Source: Parietaria judaica
Taxonomy: Eukaryota > Streptophyta > Magnoliopsida > Rosales > Urticaceae
NCBI GenBank assembly: GCA_954871525.1
Contig: OX940870.1
Location: 10,199,501 to 10,263,500, forward strand
DNA: 64,000 nucleotides
Reading direction: 5' to 3'
Made by a program: the position numbers and the translations under genes. The notes beneath the pieces are model-generated. The model was not told where the DNA came from and ran no database searches. It saw nothing but the letters and a program-made list of their open reading frames with translations. Of this stretch, positions 33,217-44,120 are shown one piece after another; within the stretch, counting starts at the first letter, position 1; each line of letters begins with the position of its first letter.

Positions 33217-34006
33217 CAGAGCCGTGCATGAGGGGAGGCGGAGTAGGCGCCCGCCTTTAGTAAACAAAAAAATCTTAAATTTAAGGGGCCCCAAAAATCA
33301 AATTTAAGGGCCCCAAAATCACTTAAATTGATTTTTTATATATTAAAATAATTTAAATTAAATTTAAGGGCCTCAAAAAAAATATAATCAATATCATTTA
33401 ACCTTAATATTTGGACCCCCTAACTCCTAAATTATTTAGGGCCCCTATTTTTTGAAATAAAAATCACTAAACTATAATATTTAGACCCTCAATTCCCAAA
33501 TTAATTAGGGCCCCTTATATTCACACTTTACTCTATAATTTTCTCACATCATTTGTTCCCCTAATCCCAATATTATTTTCACGCCATATTAAGTGTAAAC
33601 GTGTCAACCGACAAGAATATAGCGGTTGATTTTTTGAATTACATACAAGAATTGAATTGCAGTTATCCAAATGCTTGGATTGTCTACCGAATTATGCTAA
33701 CCATATCAGTCACAATTGCGCAGGCAGAAAAAAGTTTCTTCGAGTTAAAATTGATCAAGTTTTATCTTTGATCAACCATGTATCAAGATAGGTTAAACGG
33801 TTTAGCTACATTGTCTATCGAAAAAGACATGGTCGAGAAACTCGATTATGAAGAGTTGATTGATACTTTTGCTTCTAAATCTGCTAGACACTTTTATTTG
33901 AATGAGAATTTATTTATATATAAATATTACAAATAATTTTGCAACTATGGTAAGGGCCCCAAAAATTTTCTCGCCTAGGGTCCCGAAAATCTGAGGCACG
34001 GCCCTG
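33217..34006 (+). mobile_element. Deleted hAT element with exact 8-bp target duplication
   Basis: The ends are inverted repeats: CAGAGCCGTGCATGAGGGG on the left and, read inward from the right, CAGGGCCGTGCCTCAGATT, each followed by GGGCCC/CGCC motifs like those of the element at 18625. It is flanked by TTCAAATT at 33209-33216 and 34007-34014. It retains the 3' end of a transposase gene and has lost the rest. It ends 236 bp before the PEX11A start codon. Confidence 0.85.
33601..33936 (+). pseudogene. hAT transposase C-terminal remnant
   Basis: In one frame: YPNAWIVYRIMLTISVTIAQ, then AEKSFFELKLIK, a TGA (33769-33771), then YQDRLNGLATLSIEKDMVEK and IDTFASKSARHF. This is the hAT dimerisation region (Dimer_Tnp_hAT) of the class whose usual core is 'AERSFSKLKLIK.YLRSTM.QERL..LA.LSIE'. 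The stop replaces the usual Arg of that motif. Only about 110 residues remain of a protein usually several hundred long. Confidence 0.8.
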
Positions 34007-34242
34007 TTCAAATTGTTCAAATTTAAGGTTACCTCACGATGGCACGCCATTCTAAGCAAGCAGTTGTTACTTGTTACCACCAATAACGTAACAGCCTAAG
34101 GATATGAAAACGTCGTCGTTTTCTATTTTCCCGTGCCGTTTTACCAATCCCACTTCTCTAAAACTTGATTCTGACGCTTCTTCAGAGTCGTTTCGAAGCT
34201 GAACATATTTTTCGTCTTCTTCTTCTTCTTCTCCGATCATCC

Positions 34243-35025
34243 ATGGATCCAAAAGCTTCAAAGACGCCACTGATTCAACAAGCCCTAACCAAGCCACCGC
34301 CGATCAAGGACCGCGACTTCCTGAACCACCTCGAAGCCTACCTCGCCAAGCGCGACGGCGTCGACAAGCTCCTCAAGATCGCGCGCTACGCCGCCAAGCT
34401 CGCGCTCGCCTCCTCGGCCCTCCCCGAAACCCTGACCCTCACGCGCCGCCTCCGAGGCTTCGAGTCCAGCGTCGGCCTCAGCCGCAAGGCCTTCCGCCTC
34501 GGTAAGTTCGTGCAGGACGTGAACGCGCTGCGGGACCACTCGTCGCGCCCCGCGGAGTCGAAGCGGGATCTGGTTCTCGCGGCGATCGCCTATGGCGGCG
34601 AGGGAGTCTACTACTTCGTCGAGCAGTTCGTGTGGCTGGCCAAGTCGGGGCTCATCGATGCCAAACACTCGAAGACGCTTCAGCGGATCAGCGCCTGGGC
34701 TGAATTCGTCGGGTATATCGGGAGCCTCTCGCTCAAAATCAGGGATTTGAACCGGCTGATCGAGGACGAAGCGTGCTTGGAATCGAGCATCGGAATCGCG
34801 ATCCTGAGAGGGACGGAGTGCGGCGAGGAGAGGGAGGCGCTGAGGAAGATGAGGGAGAAGAAGGCGATGAAGAGGCTGTCGATCGTGCAGGATTTGGCCG
34901 ATGGGTTGATGGCTTTGGCTGACATTCGAGAGGGAAAAGGGTTGATTTTGGGGACGTTTTCGGTGTCGCTCGCGGGGTTGGTTTCGGCGCTGATCAGCAC
35001 GCACAAGAATTGGGTTTCGTGCTGA
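34243..35025 (+). CDS. PEX11A: Peroxin 11A-like peroxisome division factor
   Basis: Single exon, 260 residues, against about 250 for plant PEX11A. PEX11 proteins sit in the peroxisomal membrane, elongate it and start division with DRP and FIS1. Visible are the conserved N-terminal amphipathic region ([31 protein letters not shown]), [66 protein letters not shown] and the C-terminal STHKNWVSC, the last typical of the A type rather than the C/D/E type with a dilysine end. The ATG at 34243 is preferred: 26 upstream in-frame codons are Leu/Ser-rich and lack similarity. The promoter region is shortened by the hAT remnant ending at 34006. Confidence 0.88.
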   Translation: MDPKASKTPLIQQALTKPPPIKDRDFLNHLEAYLAKRDGVDKLLKIARYAAKLALASSALPETLTLTRRLRGFESSVGLSRKAFRLGKFVQDVNALRDHSSRPAESKRDLVLAAIAYGGEGVYYFVEQFVWLAKSGLIDAKHSKTLQRISAWAEFVGYIGSLSLKIRDLNRLIEDEACLESSIGIAILRGTECGEEREALRKMREKKAMKRLSIVQDLADGLMALADIREGKGLILGTFSVSLAGLVSALISTHKNWVSC

Positions 35026-36819
35026 TAATTAGGTGTCGTTTTTGGACCCAAAGGTGAGTTCGTTTTCAGATTACGATGAAATTTAGGGCTTCCGATTTGA
35101 TAAATCTTAAGTTTGATAAATTATATACTGTTTGGATTAGTGAAAATCTACTGAGATCATCATTCTTGTTCATTATCTACGAATAATAATACAATATCAA
35201 ATTTTAAGCCCTTTACGTGTGCGATGTTACTTTCCACTCTGCTATGTCTGGAATGCTTTGTTTTTTTTTACTGAGCTCACAAGTCACAAGGGTAAAACCG
35301 TAAAAGCATTGTGTAAGCGTTTCAAATAAGATGTCGTTTAATCGAGGGAAAACGACATAATTATTGGGATTCAATTTATTTATTTATATCATGAAAACGA
35401 CGTGCATAAATTCGGTTCCAGTTAATGCAACAAACGACATTGGTGTTGGGATCTTAAGAAAAGGATGTCGTGTCATTCGAAGAGTAGTGGAATGGTCATT
35501 CTTATCTCTTTTTATGTCGTTTCTGTCTAAAAGTGCTTTAATTGATTGCCGTTTGGAAGATCTAAACTTATTTTGGCAGTTGTTATTTGTTTATGTTTTA
35601 TTTTTTAAAGAAAGACGAGCATCATTTAACCCATTCGAGTCACCTTAACGGATGCGGTTGGGGAGAGAAGACCGGAAGAGTGCTCCACGTGATATTACCA
35701 TTGGCAACAACTAAGCGAGCGTCATTAACAAGGGTCACGACTCTCTTAGTACAACTTGAATCATTCAAAAGTAATGTTTCAACATTTGACAAAACAGAAT
35801 CCAACCAAACAAAATTTGGCCTTAATGGCAAGTTTACGATTTTACTACTACAGTCTCTCAAGTTAAAGTCAAAACTACAAACTTGATCTTAAAAGCTAAA
35901 CGATGTGCGTCGTAGATGATAGAATCCAAATAAGAAAGATGGGTAGGCTTACTTACTATTTAGAGATTTAATCGCCCCTTGGTTTACTATTGTATTTATT
36001 ATTATGCCTCAAACCTCTAGTTTTAAGAGAAAATCACATTTTTTTAACATAATTACATTAATTAAAACTAAATGAATTTTTCTAAGATTAATTGTAATAA
36101 TAAAAAGTTAAATCTAATCCTTTTCGAATGTATTTTATATTGCGTTTGCGTCACTAAATTTATTGTACCTTCGCATTATTCAGTGTTATCCTAGAAAATG
36201 CGGAACCGAGTAATTGGATTGAAAAGTTCAGCCCCACTAAATTAAATGCCATACTTCATTCATGTTGCAATTTAAATAATATTTAAATGACTATTTAAAT
36301 ATTCATTTATTTAAGATGATCTTATCTTAATTACGTATGCAATTTTAACTTTAAGTAAAGAAAAGTACCGCCCCCCCCTTACTGAGATCACATAATAGAT
36401 TACATTAATCATATAATATTCATTAACTAAACTCCTCACCACACCAAAGAACTTCTCATATAAATGTCGTTTTTCCTTACCGCCGCCAGCAAAATAACAA
36501 TCAATTTACCAGATTGCCATCGCCCTTTCCATCAACCTACATAATCCAACGGATAATCTCTATACGATTAAAAAAGCCACAAGATCAACGGCTTAAAAGC
36601 ATTACCCGCAAGCAGGTCTACGCTGTGACGTTCCGCAGAGAATCACGGCTCTTAAGTGCGCGTGGTCGTCACGATAATTTGGATTTAATTTTAATCTCAT
36701 CACTTCACGCTTGGGCGTGTCTCCGCGAGCTTCACGCTTTCTTTCACTTCGGCAGATCTAGACAAGATTAAGACCTCATGCATGGCTGTCCACTGAAACC
36801 CTAACTCCGATCAAATTCC
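35026..36819. other. Intergenic region between PEX11A and LPEAT1, no gene seen
   Basis: Holds the PEX11A 3' flank and the LPEAT1 upstream region. Several short frames have no domain. Between 35330 and 35530 the motif ATGTCGTTT or its reverse AAACGACAT occurs about six times. A C8-9 run lies near 36368. No RNA gene or clear mobile element. Confidence 0.45.
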
Positions 36820-39323
36820 ATGGAGACCGAGCTCCAAGACGTCGCTCTCTCCGCCGCGCCGACGCCGGCGTCGGCAGCGGAGACGAAGGACGACCGGCCG
36901 CTCCTGACGCCGGAGAATTCCGGCGACTCCGGCGAGAGCCTCGAGGAGATGGAGAAGAAATTCGCGGCTTACGTGCGCAACGACGTGTACGGCCCCATGG
37001 GACTCGGCGAGCTTCCGGTGGCGGAGAAGGTGCTGCTTGGAGTGGCTCTGGTGACTCTGGTTCCGCTTAGGGTTTTGGTCGGCACGAGCGTTCTGGTGGT
37101 TTACTACTTGATCTGCAAGGCTTGCACGCTCTTCTCGGCGCCGAACCGCGAGGAGGACGGGGACGAGCAGGAGGACTACGCTCACATGGGAGGGTGGAGG
37201 AGGCAAGTGGTCTTCGCGTGCGGGAGGTTCGCCGCTAGGGTTATGCTGTTCGTATTCGGGTTCTATTGGATTAAGGAGACTTATCGGAGTACGGATCACA
37301 GTGATAGCTCGACATCTAAGGTATTGCAAAGCTCCATTTTGGTTTGGTTGAAGTTTGAGCGGTTGGTGATCTGTGTTGCTTGAATTGACAGAGCGAGGAT
37401 GAGAATCAGAGTGAAGTGTCTGGAATGCCTGGGGCTATTGTTTCCAACCATGTATCATATGTTGATATCTTGTATCATATGTCCTCTTCGTTTCCAAGCT
37501 TTGTCGCTAAGGTAAGCTCACTTGCCATAACTTCATTGACTATGGTTCGATAAGTATTGACCTCTGTTCAAATGTGCAGAGATCAGTGGCTAAGCTCCCT
37601 CTAGTTGGGTTGATTAGGTTTGTGCTTTTCTGCTTGTCTTTAGAGTTATTTGGTTGATGTAAAAATGGAATTTCAGTGTGTTGATGATTGTTTTCTTATC
37701 CCCCATTTTTCAGCAAGTGCCTTGGTTGTGTGTTTGTTCAACGTGAATCCAAATCTTCCGACTTCAAGGGTGTTGCAGGTGCGTAAACCTTCCATGGGTG
37801 TTTTTTTTCCTGTGTATGTGGATAATGCTCGAGTCGTGAACATGATGGAATCTTTGTTGTTGCAGCGGTTGTGACAGAAAGAGTTCGAGAAGCTCACGAA
37901 GATCCATCTGCGCCAGTAATGATGCTTTTCCCAGGTCGATTTTTTTTTTTTTAATATATTTTTTATCCATATACCCGAGCAAGAAAATCATCCTAACTTA
38001 TGTCTCTGTTTTTCTTTTTCCAGAAGGTACGACGACAAATGGAGACTTCCTTCTCCCATTCAAGACAGGGGCATTTTTGGCAAAAGCTCCGGTTCTTCCC
38101 GTGATACTGAGATATCCTTATCAAAGATTCAGTCCTGCCTGGGACTCGATTTCGGGGGTGCGTATTCTTAAGATTTTAAAAACGTTAGTTAATGATCAAG
38201 CTAATTCTTTCTTCATTGTGTTAAATTCACATGCAGAGTATGTGGTAATTAATTTATGGAAACTTTAGCTTTTTCCTTTTTAGTGGCTGCCACTTTTGTT
38301 CTCTGGTTTTCCGAATTTGCAGGTCCGTCACGTGATTTTTCTTCTCTGCCAATTTGTTAATCACATGGAGGTCACTCGATTACCAATCTACTACCCAGAT
38401 GAGCAAGAAAAGGAAAACCCGAAGCTTTTTGCTGAGAACGTTAGGCGGTTGATGGCTAGAGAGGTGAGAACAATTATCTTAACCAGTACATAATTTTCCT
38501 TCTATCAAGAATAACTTATTGGATTAGATATTTAACAGGTGAAATTCTTCTTGGAGTACGTAGTGCGCAAAATGACCGTTTTAGTCATAGAATAACAATA
38601 ATGATCTTCGATTTGAATAGCAATAATGGACAAGGTTCCAAAACCCCGGTAATCATTACCTTAAAAACGTAACGGAAAATAAAACATTTAGAAATACCAC
38701 GGGTAATGGACACTTAGGTTTTTTTTTTCCTCTCCTGCACATGTTCATTTAATACATAATACATGCCCGTTTTGTTTGAAAACTAATAACAATGGACGGA
38801 AAAAGAACTATTCCAACAATGTTTTGGCCTATTCTTACTATTCCTAATTTAGTTGATTTTTCGTTATAAATGACAAGTTGTTTTATCACTCAAGCCACCC
38901 GCCCAGTGACAAAGCATTTGATACATAAAGGAAGTAATTAATTAAACCACGGCAATGAAGAGTTTTAGCCAGAGGAGCCAAAGAAACCTAGGCGTGAACC
39001 TAAAAAAATCTGTTCTTTTTTTCTTTATCCGTATTTCCTTTGAAACGTCCAAATTGAATTTTTAACATAAGCCAACGGTCCCAAACAGCAAATATAATAC
39101 GAGAATAACTTGGGTCGTTTCGTGATTGGAGATGTGAATTATATGGTCATTAAGTGTCCCACATTGATTCAGTTTCTCTGATTATCCGGGATGTAACCGT
39201 TGATTCCATTTGCAGGGAAATTTGACGATGTCGGATATCGGACTGGCTGAGAAGCGAATTTATCACGCAGCTCTCAATGGTAATAATCGCCTGCCTACTG
39301 TTTTGCATCAGAAAGCCGAATGA
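36820..39323 (+). CDS. LPEAT1: Lysophosphatidylethanolamine acyltransferase 1-like
   Basis: Eight exons, all GT..AG: 36820-37320, 37392-37511, 37580-37617, 37714-37778, 37866-37934, 38024-38157, 38323-38463 and 39216-39323, giving 391 residues (Arabidopsis LPEAT1 is about 400). It re-acylates lysophosphatidylethanolamine and related lysolipids from acyl-CoA, probably at the ER. Seen: an acidic N-terminus, membrane segments at about 70-100 (VAEKVLLGVALVTLVPLRVL) and about 130-150, acyltransferase block I NHVSYVD (His187, Asp192), block II VFVQRE (Arg230), block III FPEGTTTNG (Glu265) and LPVILRYPYQRFSPAWDS. The C-terminus GLAEKRIYHAALNG matches the family; there is no dilysine-type end visible. 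Exon 1 ends in frame after SDSSTSK-type residues, a variable loop. The last intron (752 bp) is large. It is convergent with the peptidase gene at 40366. Confidence 0.9.
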
Positions 39324-39499
39324 TAATTTCATGGCCTCATTCGCAAATGATTTCTAGTCACCGTTGACTCCTGTAGCTATACATCATTTGTTCAGGAATC
39401 CCAGAATCATAGTATATGTGGGTCTGAATCACATACATTTCCTGGCAATTCAATGTGCCATTATTGACTTGTAACTCTCTTCAATGGAAACTCATGATT

Positions 39500-39505
39500 A
39501 ATAAA
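39500..39505 (+). terminator. Candidate poly(A) signal of LPEAT1
   Basis: AATAAA, 177 bp after the stop codon, in AT-rich 3' flank. Other near-upstream elements could be used. Confidence 0.35.
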
Positions 39506-40365
39506 GACACTATCCTTGATTGATATTATTTTGCCATGGAAGATCACATTTATTAATATTACAGATTATTATAAATGCCATTAAACCTCTTTGGCCTCTG
39601 TAAATCTGAATGTTGTCTTTCATGTTAATGCAGGTTTGTAGTGGGATTCGCCGTGTGTAAATTCTGTCTGATTCTTCTCTTAATAGAAAAATATCCTGGA
39701 TTTAGGAGAAAAATTAGGTTCGGTACTCGGCTCGACTTGGCCCGCCCTTTTATTCTGCGCTTCGAGTCAATTCATTTTTGCTCGCTATCAGTTGGAGAAA
39801 ATGTACAACTATTTTCATTTCTTTTCTCATAGTTCAATACACCCAACACAGAGGAGCTCCGAGACATCCAGAACAAAAATGATAATTCTTTTAACATTTT
39901 CTTTCCTTGCAATGATTTGCAGTTTGACCGTTTGACCCTCGACTCTGCATTTAAGTTGTCATAGCAAATAATGTCAATTCCATTTCGGACACAAAATAAA
40001 CCTAAACGTGGATTCATAGCCTGGAAGGGCAAAAATGTACAAAGACAATAGGAAGATTTACACTTCAAAACCTCTGAGAGAGCTTGCAAATAACCTGCTA
40101 AGAATTATCCTACACGGCTTCGAAAACGAGAGGGAAATTACAAAGGAAAACGAGGAGGCGAAAGCAAAAATTATTTAAAATTCCTAGACATTTGACAAAC
40201 ACCTCACTCACCCATATCCGGTGGCAACAACAATTAGGGTTCGTCGCAAACTCTGACCACCGTTAGCTCTAACTGGACTGAACTACTCTACAATTATTTC
40301 CCCTCTCAGATCCACAAATTCTCGTCACTGTAAAGCTTCCGTCGGAGGAGACTTCGACGAATCGT
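39506..40365. other. Convergent 3' flanks of LPEAT1 and the peptidase gene, no gene seen
   Basis: The stretch between the two gene ends. The right part is the 3' untranslated region of the minus-strand peptidase gene. Frames at 39641-39832 and 39772-40089 have no domain. Confidence 0.45.
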
Positions 40366-41340
40366 TTATCTTTCTTTCATGGAACCGTTCGACCGTTTCA
40401 GCTCCCACGGCGGCAAACAGCCTCGAAGAGGCGATTGAAGGAACAACGACGAAGTGGAAAGCTGCTTCTGTCGCATGGAGATCGACGAGAGGCAACTGAA
40501 GGTGCTTCTCAGGCTCCTCTTCTCGCTGTCGTACGGTTGCGAATTCGGGTCGTGTTGTACCGCTGATATCTTGAGGGCCTCGGGAAGTATACAATTGCAC
40601 AATGAACCTTTCCACACATCAAAAACCATAACGATGTTAATAATTACAGTTTTTGGCGTTCCTTTTCATATACAGAAATTAGTTTTTTACACCAAAGTTG
40701 ACCGATATCGAAGGGACAGAAAGGGGGACAGAGAGAGTACCTATTTTCGCCAGCCGGTTCACCCATTTCGGGATCGATTTCCCGGTGAGCTTGTGGCAGA
40801 TGTCCCTGCAGAAGTGGTTACAGTTCTTGACGATCAGGTGATACGTGTCTCCATTGTACCTCACGGACTGGCGCTCCATGAATTCCCTCACCTGCACAGG
40901 ATCCAAGCACGTCGTCCCAACGAAGATTGACCGCCTGAACCTGAATCCCGGGCATTGCCGAGGCTCAACCTCAAAGACACCACTCGTCGGGAAATCGTGT
41001 GCTCCAAATGCATACTCTACCCTGTGAACTGAACCAAAAAATAAACCCATAAAATATCAATTTTTCTACGTCTGATTAACAAAATCCACACAGCATTGGC
41101 CACATTTGAAGAGATCTTTGATATCTTACCTTCGACACCGGAGTGAAAGATTCCGAGGCCCGCCCAGTAGACATAGCCATTCATGGGAGTCAAATCATAC
41201 ACATTCAGATAAACCGGTGTTCTTCCCGGGCCATAATTAGAGGCCTTGGCTTTGGAAAAAAGGCAAAACTTCGTGGCTGATTTACCCCTCAACCGGAGCG
41301 GTCCAATCGATTTCCACCCTTTCTTCAGTCCGAATTTCAT
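40366..41340 (-). CDS. DeSI-like (PPPDE) thiol peptidase
   Basis: Three coding exons on the minus strand, 41130-41340, 40741-41028 and 40366-40607, with GT..AG introns in phase 1, give 246 residues. PPPDE enzymes are papain-like peptidases that remove ubiquitin or SUMO; plant members are DeSI-like proteins of unclear substrate. The domain spans about residues 40-185: TPVYLNVYDLTPMNGYVYW, then the catalytic His66 in GIFHSGVEVH, FGAHDFPTSGVFEVEP, and the catalytic Cys140 in YHLIVKNCNHF. The C-terminal part (ILPEALKISAVQHDPN ... STFSCLSSISMRQKQLSTS) is typical of plant members. The ATG at 41340 is the only one in frame; the frame upstream opens with TTG. The N-terminal 35 residues are basic and variable. 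An intron in the leader is likely. Confidence 0.88.
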
Positions 41341-41387
41341 CTTTCCGTGACAGACGAACCGGATTTCACTCAATTTGTGTCACCAAG

Positions 41388-42114
41388 CTGAGGATTAAAA
41401 AAAAAAAAAGAATCTTAGAGACAATTTGAATAACTTAATGAAGAAAAGCTTGAAGACTTGCAAGCATGTTAGATAGGACTACGAGAATTAATTCTAGTTT
41501 AATGAATTGTTGGCCTCAATACGCATGTCATATTGGTTAAACAAGAAGAGAGCACCAATTTAGTCAACAAAAATTTTATATTTGAAATATATATATATAT
41601 ACGTATATATTTTATATATAATATATAAATTTTAATGATTTTATTTCAAACAAAGAATATTCATGTTCAAACCCATATGAAAAAAAAATACAACAAAATA
41701 GAAATAAAAACATAAAAATTTTACTGACAATATTAGCTCAAATATAGAGCTTGAAAATCAGTGTTTAAATTGCCCAAAAAAAAAACAATGAAGTGAGTAA
41801 ATCTCCACCAAACAAAAATCACCATTGTTTATCTTCAGAGCATGTAAATGAAAAACTTGTCCATGTCTTCGTGGTTGGGACAAACCATTACTAGATCTAC
41901 TAAAAACGTTGCTAGAATCAATCACAAAAAAAAAACATTTTCCCGAGGCTGAAACCCAATCTTTCAGTCAAAAAAATTCCAAATCTGGCTTTATTTTCCC
42001 GAGGTTTCTCGGCAGCCAAACACAGCCAAAAGCTCACCACTCCAGTCACAAGAGCTGAGTAAGAGAGAAGAACAAGAAGAAGAAGAAAAGCTTAGATTTA
42101 CAGAGAGGACTTAC
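41388..42114 (-). other. Probable 5'-UTR intron of the peptidase gene
   Basis: On the minus strand a donor CGAAACTGTAAGTCC (42114) and an acceptor TTTAATCCTCAG (41388), 47 bases before the ATG, bracket an AT-rich non-coding stretch. The leader exon would lie about 42115-42400 (pyrimidine-rich on the minus strand). Inferred from splice motifs only. Confidence 0.45.
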
Positions 42115-42399
42115 AGTTTCGGAGAAGAAGAAGACTATCAAGCGAAGCAGCTTCCTTGGATCAGACTCCAACCAGAAGGCCCAGAAAACGGAAAATATCT
42201 GCAGATTCGGAAGCTAAGAACGATCTGGTCTCCCCGAAGCGTGGTTTGTGTCTCCGAGACGAAGCTTTTCTCGGAGTAAAATAAGAAAATAAATGATGGG
42301 GTTTGGAGATAAAGCGAGAAGCGAAGGATTTGCTCAAGCAAGAAGGAATCTTGGAATGGTTGCGACCCGGAATCTCACTGTCCTTTCCTTTGCTTAGCA

Positions 42400-43202
42400 A
42401 AAACTTTTTTTTTTTTTTTTGGAGATGAGCAAAGCGAAAGCATGCGAGCTGCGAGGTCTGAAGAAGCAGAGTTGATATTGATTTTACCCACAAAAATATT
42501 AGCAAGAAGAACCCATTTTATTATTACTTCACTCAAGTTTTGCATCAATTTTCTTTTGGATTTTCGTGCCATTTTTCATTATTTTTATTAGACAGAGAGA
42601 AAATGTAGTGGGATATGCTCGATAGCCAATCCTCTAATTTTTTGCTTTAATTAATTAATTAATTAATATAATAAATTCACAGAAGGTAAATTTTTCTACC
42701 TTTGTGTATAACTCCTAAATAAATATGTTCGCGTATTGATGTGCGTGATTCTAATACATAATTTATTGATTCCATCATTCCAATGTGTTTTGTAAATTAA
42801 GTACAGAGGATATTAATTTACTATATATAAATTATTATGGCGAAATTTACTGAATAAATCTTAAAATGAACAGCCACAAAATTTGAAAAATAATACAATT
42901 GATTGATAATACTTTTAAAGTCATGTATTTCGTACAAATATATAATATATAATAATTTTATGGGATAATAGATTAGTTCTAATCTAATAAATATAGACGA
43001 TATTGTTATAAGAAAATAAAATTAGAAGTGCAAGCTAGATCAACATGCATATTATTTTAGGGTATTACTATTAATGTCTATTAGTTATTTACTTATTAAA
43101 ATCTCGCTTATGAGTTGTGTCATTATTAGTGGATGTGAGTATGTGTAAAATAATTTAATTTAGATAACATATTTCTTATGCCAAATAAATAAATAAAGTA
43201 AC
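42400..43202. other. AT-rich upstream region, no gene seen
   Basis: Upstream of the peptidase gene up to the Gypsy B LTR. The last bases (AAATAAATAAATAAAGTAA) resemble the 46-bp repeats on the far side of the insertion at 55320. Confidence 0.45.
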
Positions 43203-44056
43203 TGTTGATGTACAAATTCGTCATTATTTAATGTGACATAAAGTGCTAAGGTTGTGAATTAAGTAAATTTACAAACCATGATAAAAGGCTTTAAAGAAAT
43301 AAGCTGGTATTCGTAAAAGCCCATTTGAAGAAGCCCAAAGAGATTCTCAATCAGACCAAGAACCAATGGACATAGGCTACTCGGCCCAATGAGTTCTAAA
43401 GCCCAAATCCACTCGGTAGCAGCCCAGAAAGACGAGGGTAGAGTCGTCATATTCTCTACCCGGCACCATGTTTCAAACTCAGACGGAAGACCAGGAGCAC
43501 AGAGTCAAGTCTCCAACGGGCATAATTCAAACACGACGACGAGAACGAAGTCATGGGACACGTGTAGCCAGATCGTCCATTCAACCCGGTCAGCACGGAG
43601 TGAAGACCCCTCGATTCCTGGAAGTCCAACGGGAAGAATTGAAGTCTATAAATGCCAAGCTCAAGCTCAGATCAACACAGACGCACACTTACAACCTCGA
43701 GAGAATACATTGAAGAGTTTCTACCCGGCATTCTTGTCTATTTGAGATCTTATTGTGTTCTTTCTCTCTTTCTCCATTTCTTTCTATTCTCAGACGTGAC
43801 CTAGCTGCCTGTAGCTATCCGTCTATGTTCATTGTCGCAATAAACTGACAGAGGAAGTAGTCAACTACCGCTTTGGGACGAACCTCTATAAAAAATCCCT
43901 CGTCTCATTTATATCGCTTATATACTTATATATATATCGTGAGTGAATCGTGAGCTTGCAACGCGAGAGATCGAATTCCACCAAATTGTTTCATCCAAAA
44001 ATATCATACGCTCACAAGTCACACTTGACTGATTGAGGTGGGAAACCACGTCAACA
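43203..44056 (+). repeat. 5' LTR of Gypsy B
   Basis: TG..CA ends, TATA box TATAAAT at 43647-43653 and AATAAA at 43839-43844. A 118-codon open frame inside (43389-43745) also exists in the other LTR, but it covers the promoter and has no domain. Confidence 0.92.
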
Positions 44057-44057
44057 G

Positions 44058-44077
44058 TTTGGCGCCGTCTGTGGGAA
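44058..44077 (+). other. Primer binding site region of Gypsy B
   Basis: TTTGGCGCCGTCTGTGGGAA directly after the LTR, identical over 19 bases to Gypsy A. Confidence 0.75.
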
Positions 44078-44120
44078 ATTGATCTCGCTAACTCCTAAAA
44101 GCTCAAAGCACTCCACGAAC

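Noticed and set aside
38464..39215. Extra exon or small insertion in the last LPEAT1 intron
   Set aside because: No terminal repeats or coding match seen; the flanking exons join in frame to give the family C-terminus.
40454..40930. 158-codon plus-strand frame opposite the PPPDE gene
   Set aside because: It runs across an intron of the minus-strand peptidase and has no similarity of its own.
43389..43745. 118-codon frame in the Gypsy B LTRs (also at 54648-55004)
   Set aside because: It covers the LTR promoter region, is present only because LTRs are duplicated, and has no domain.
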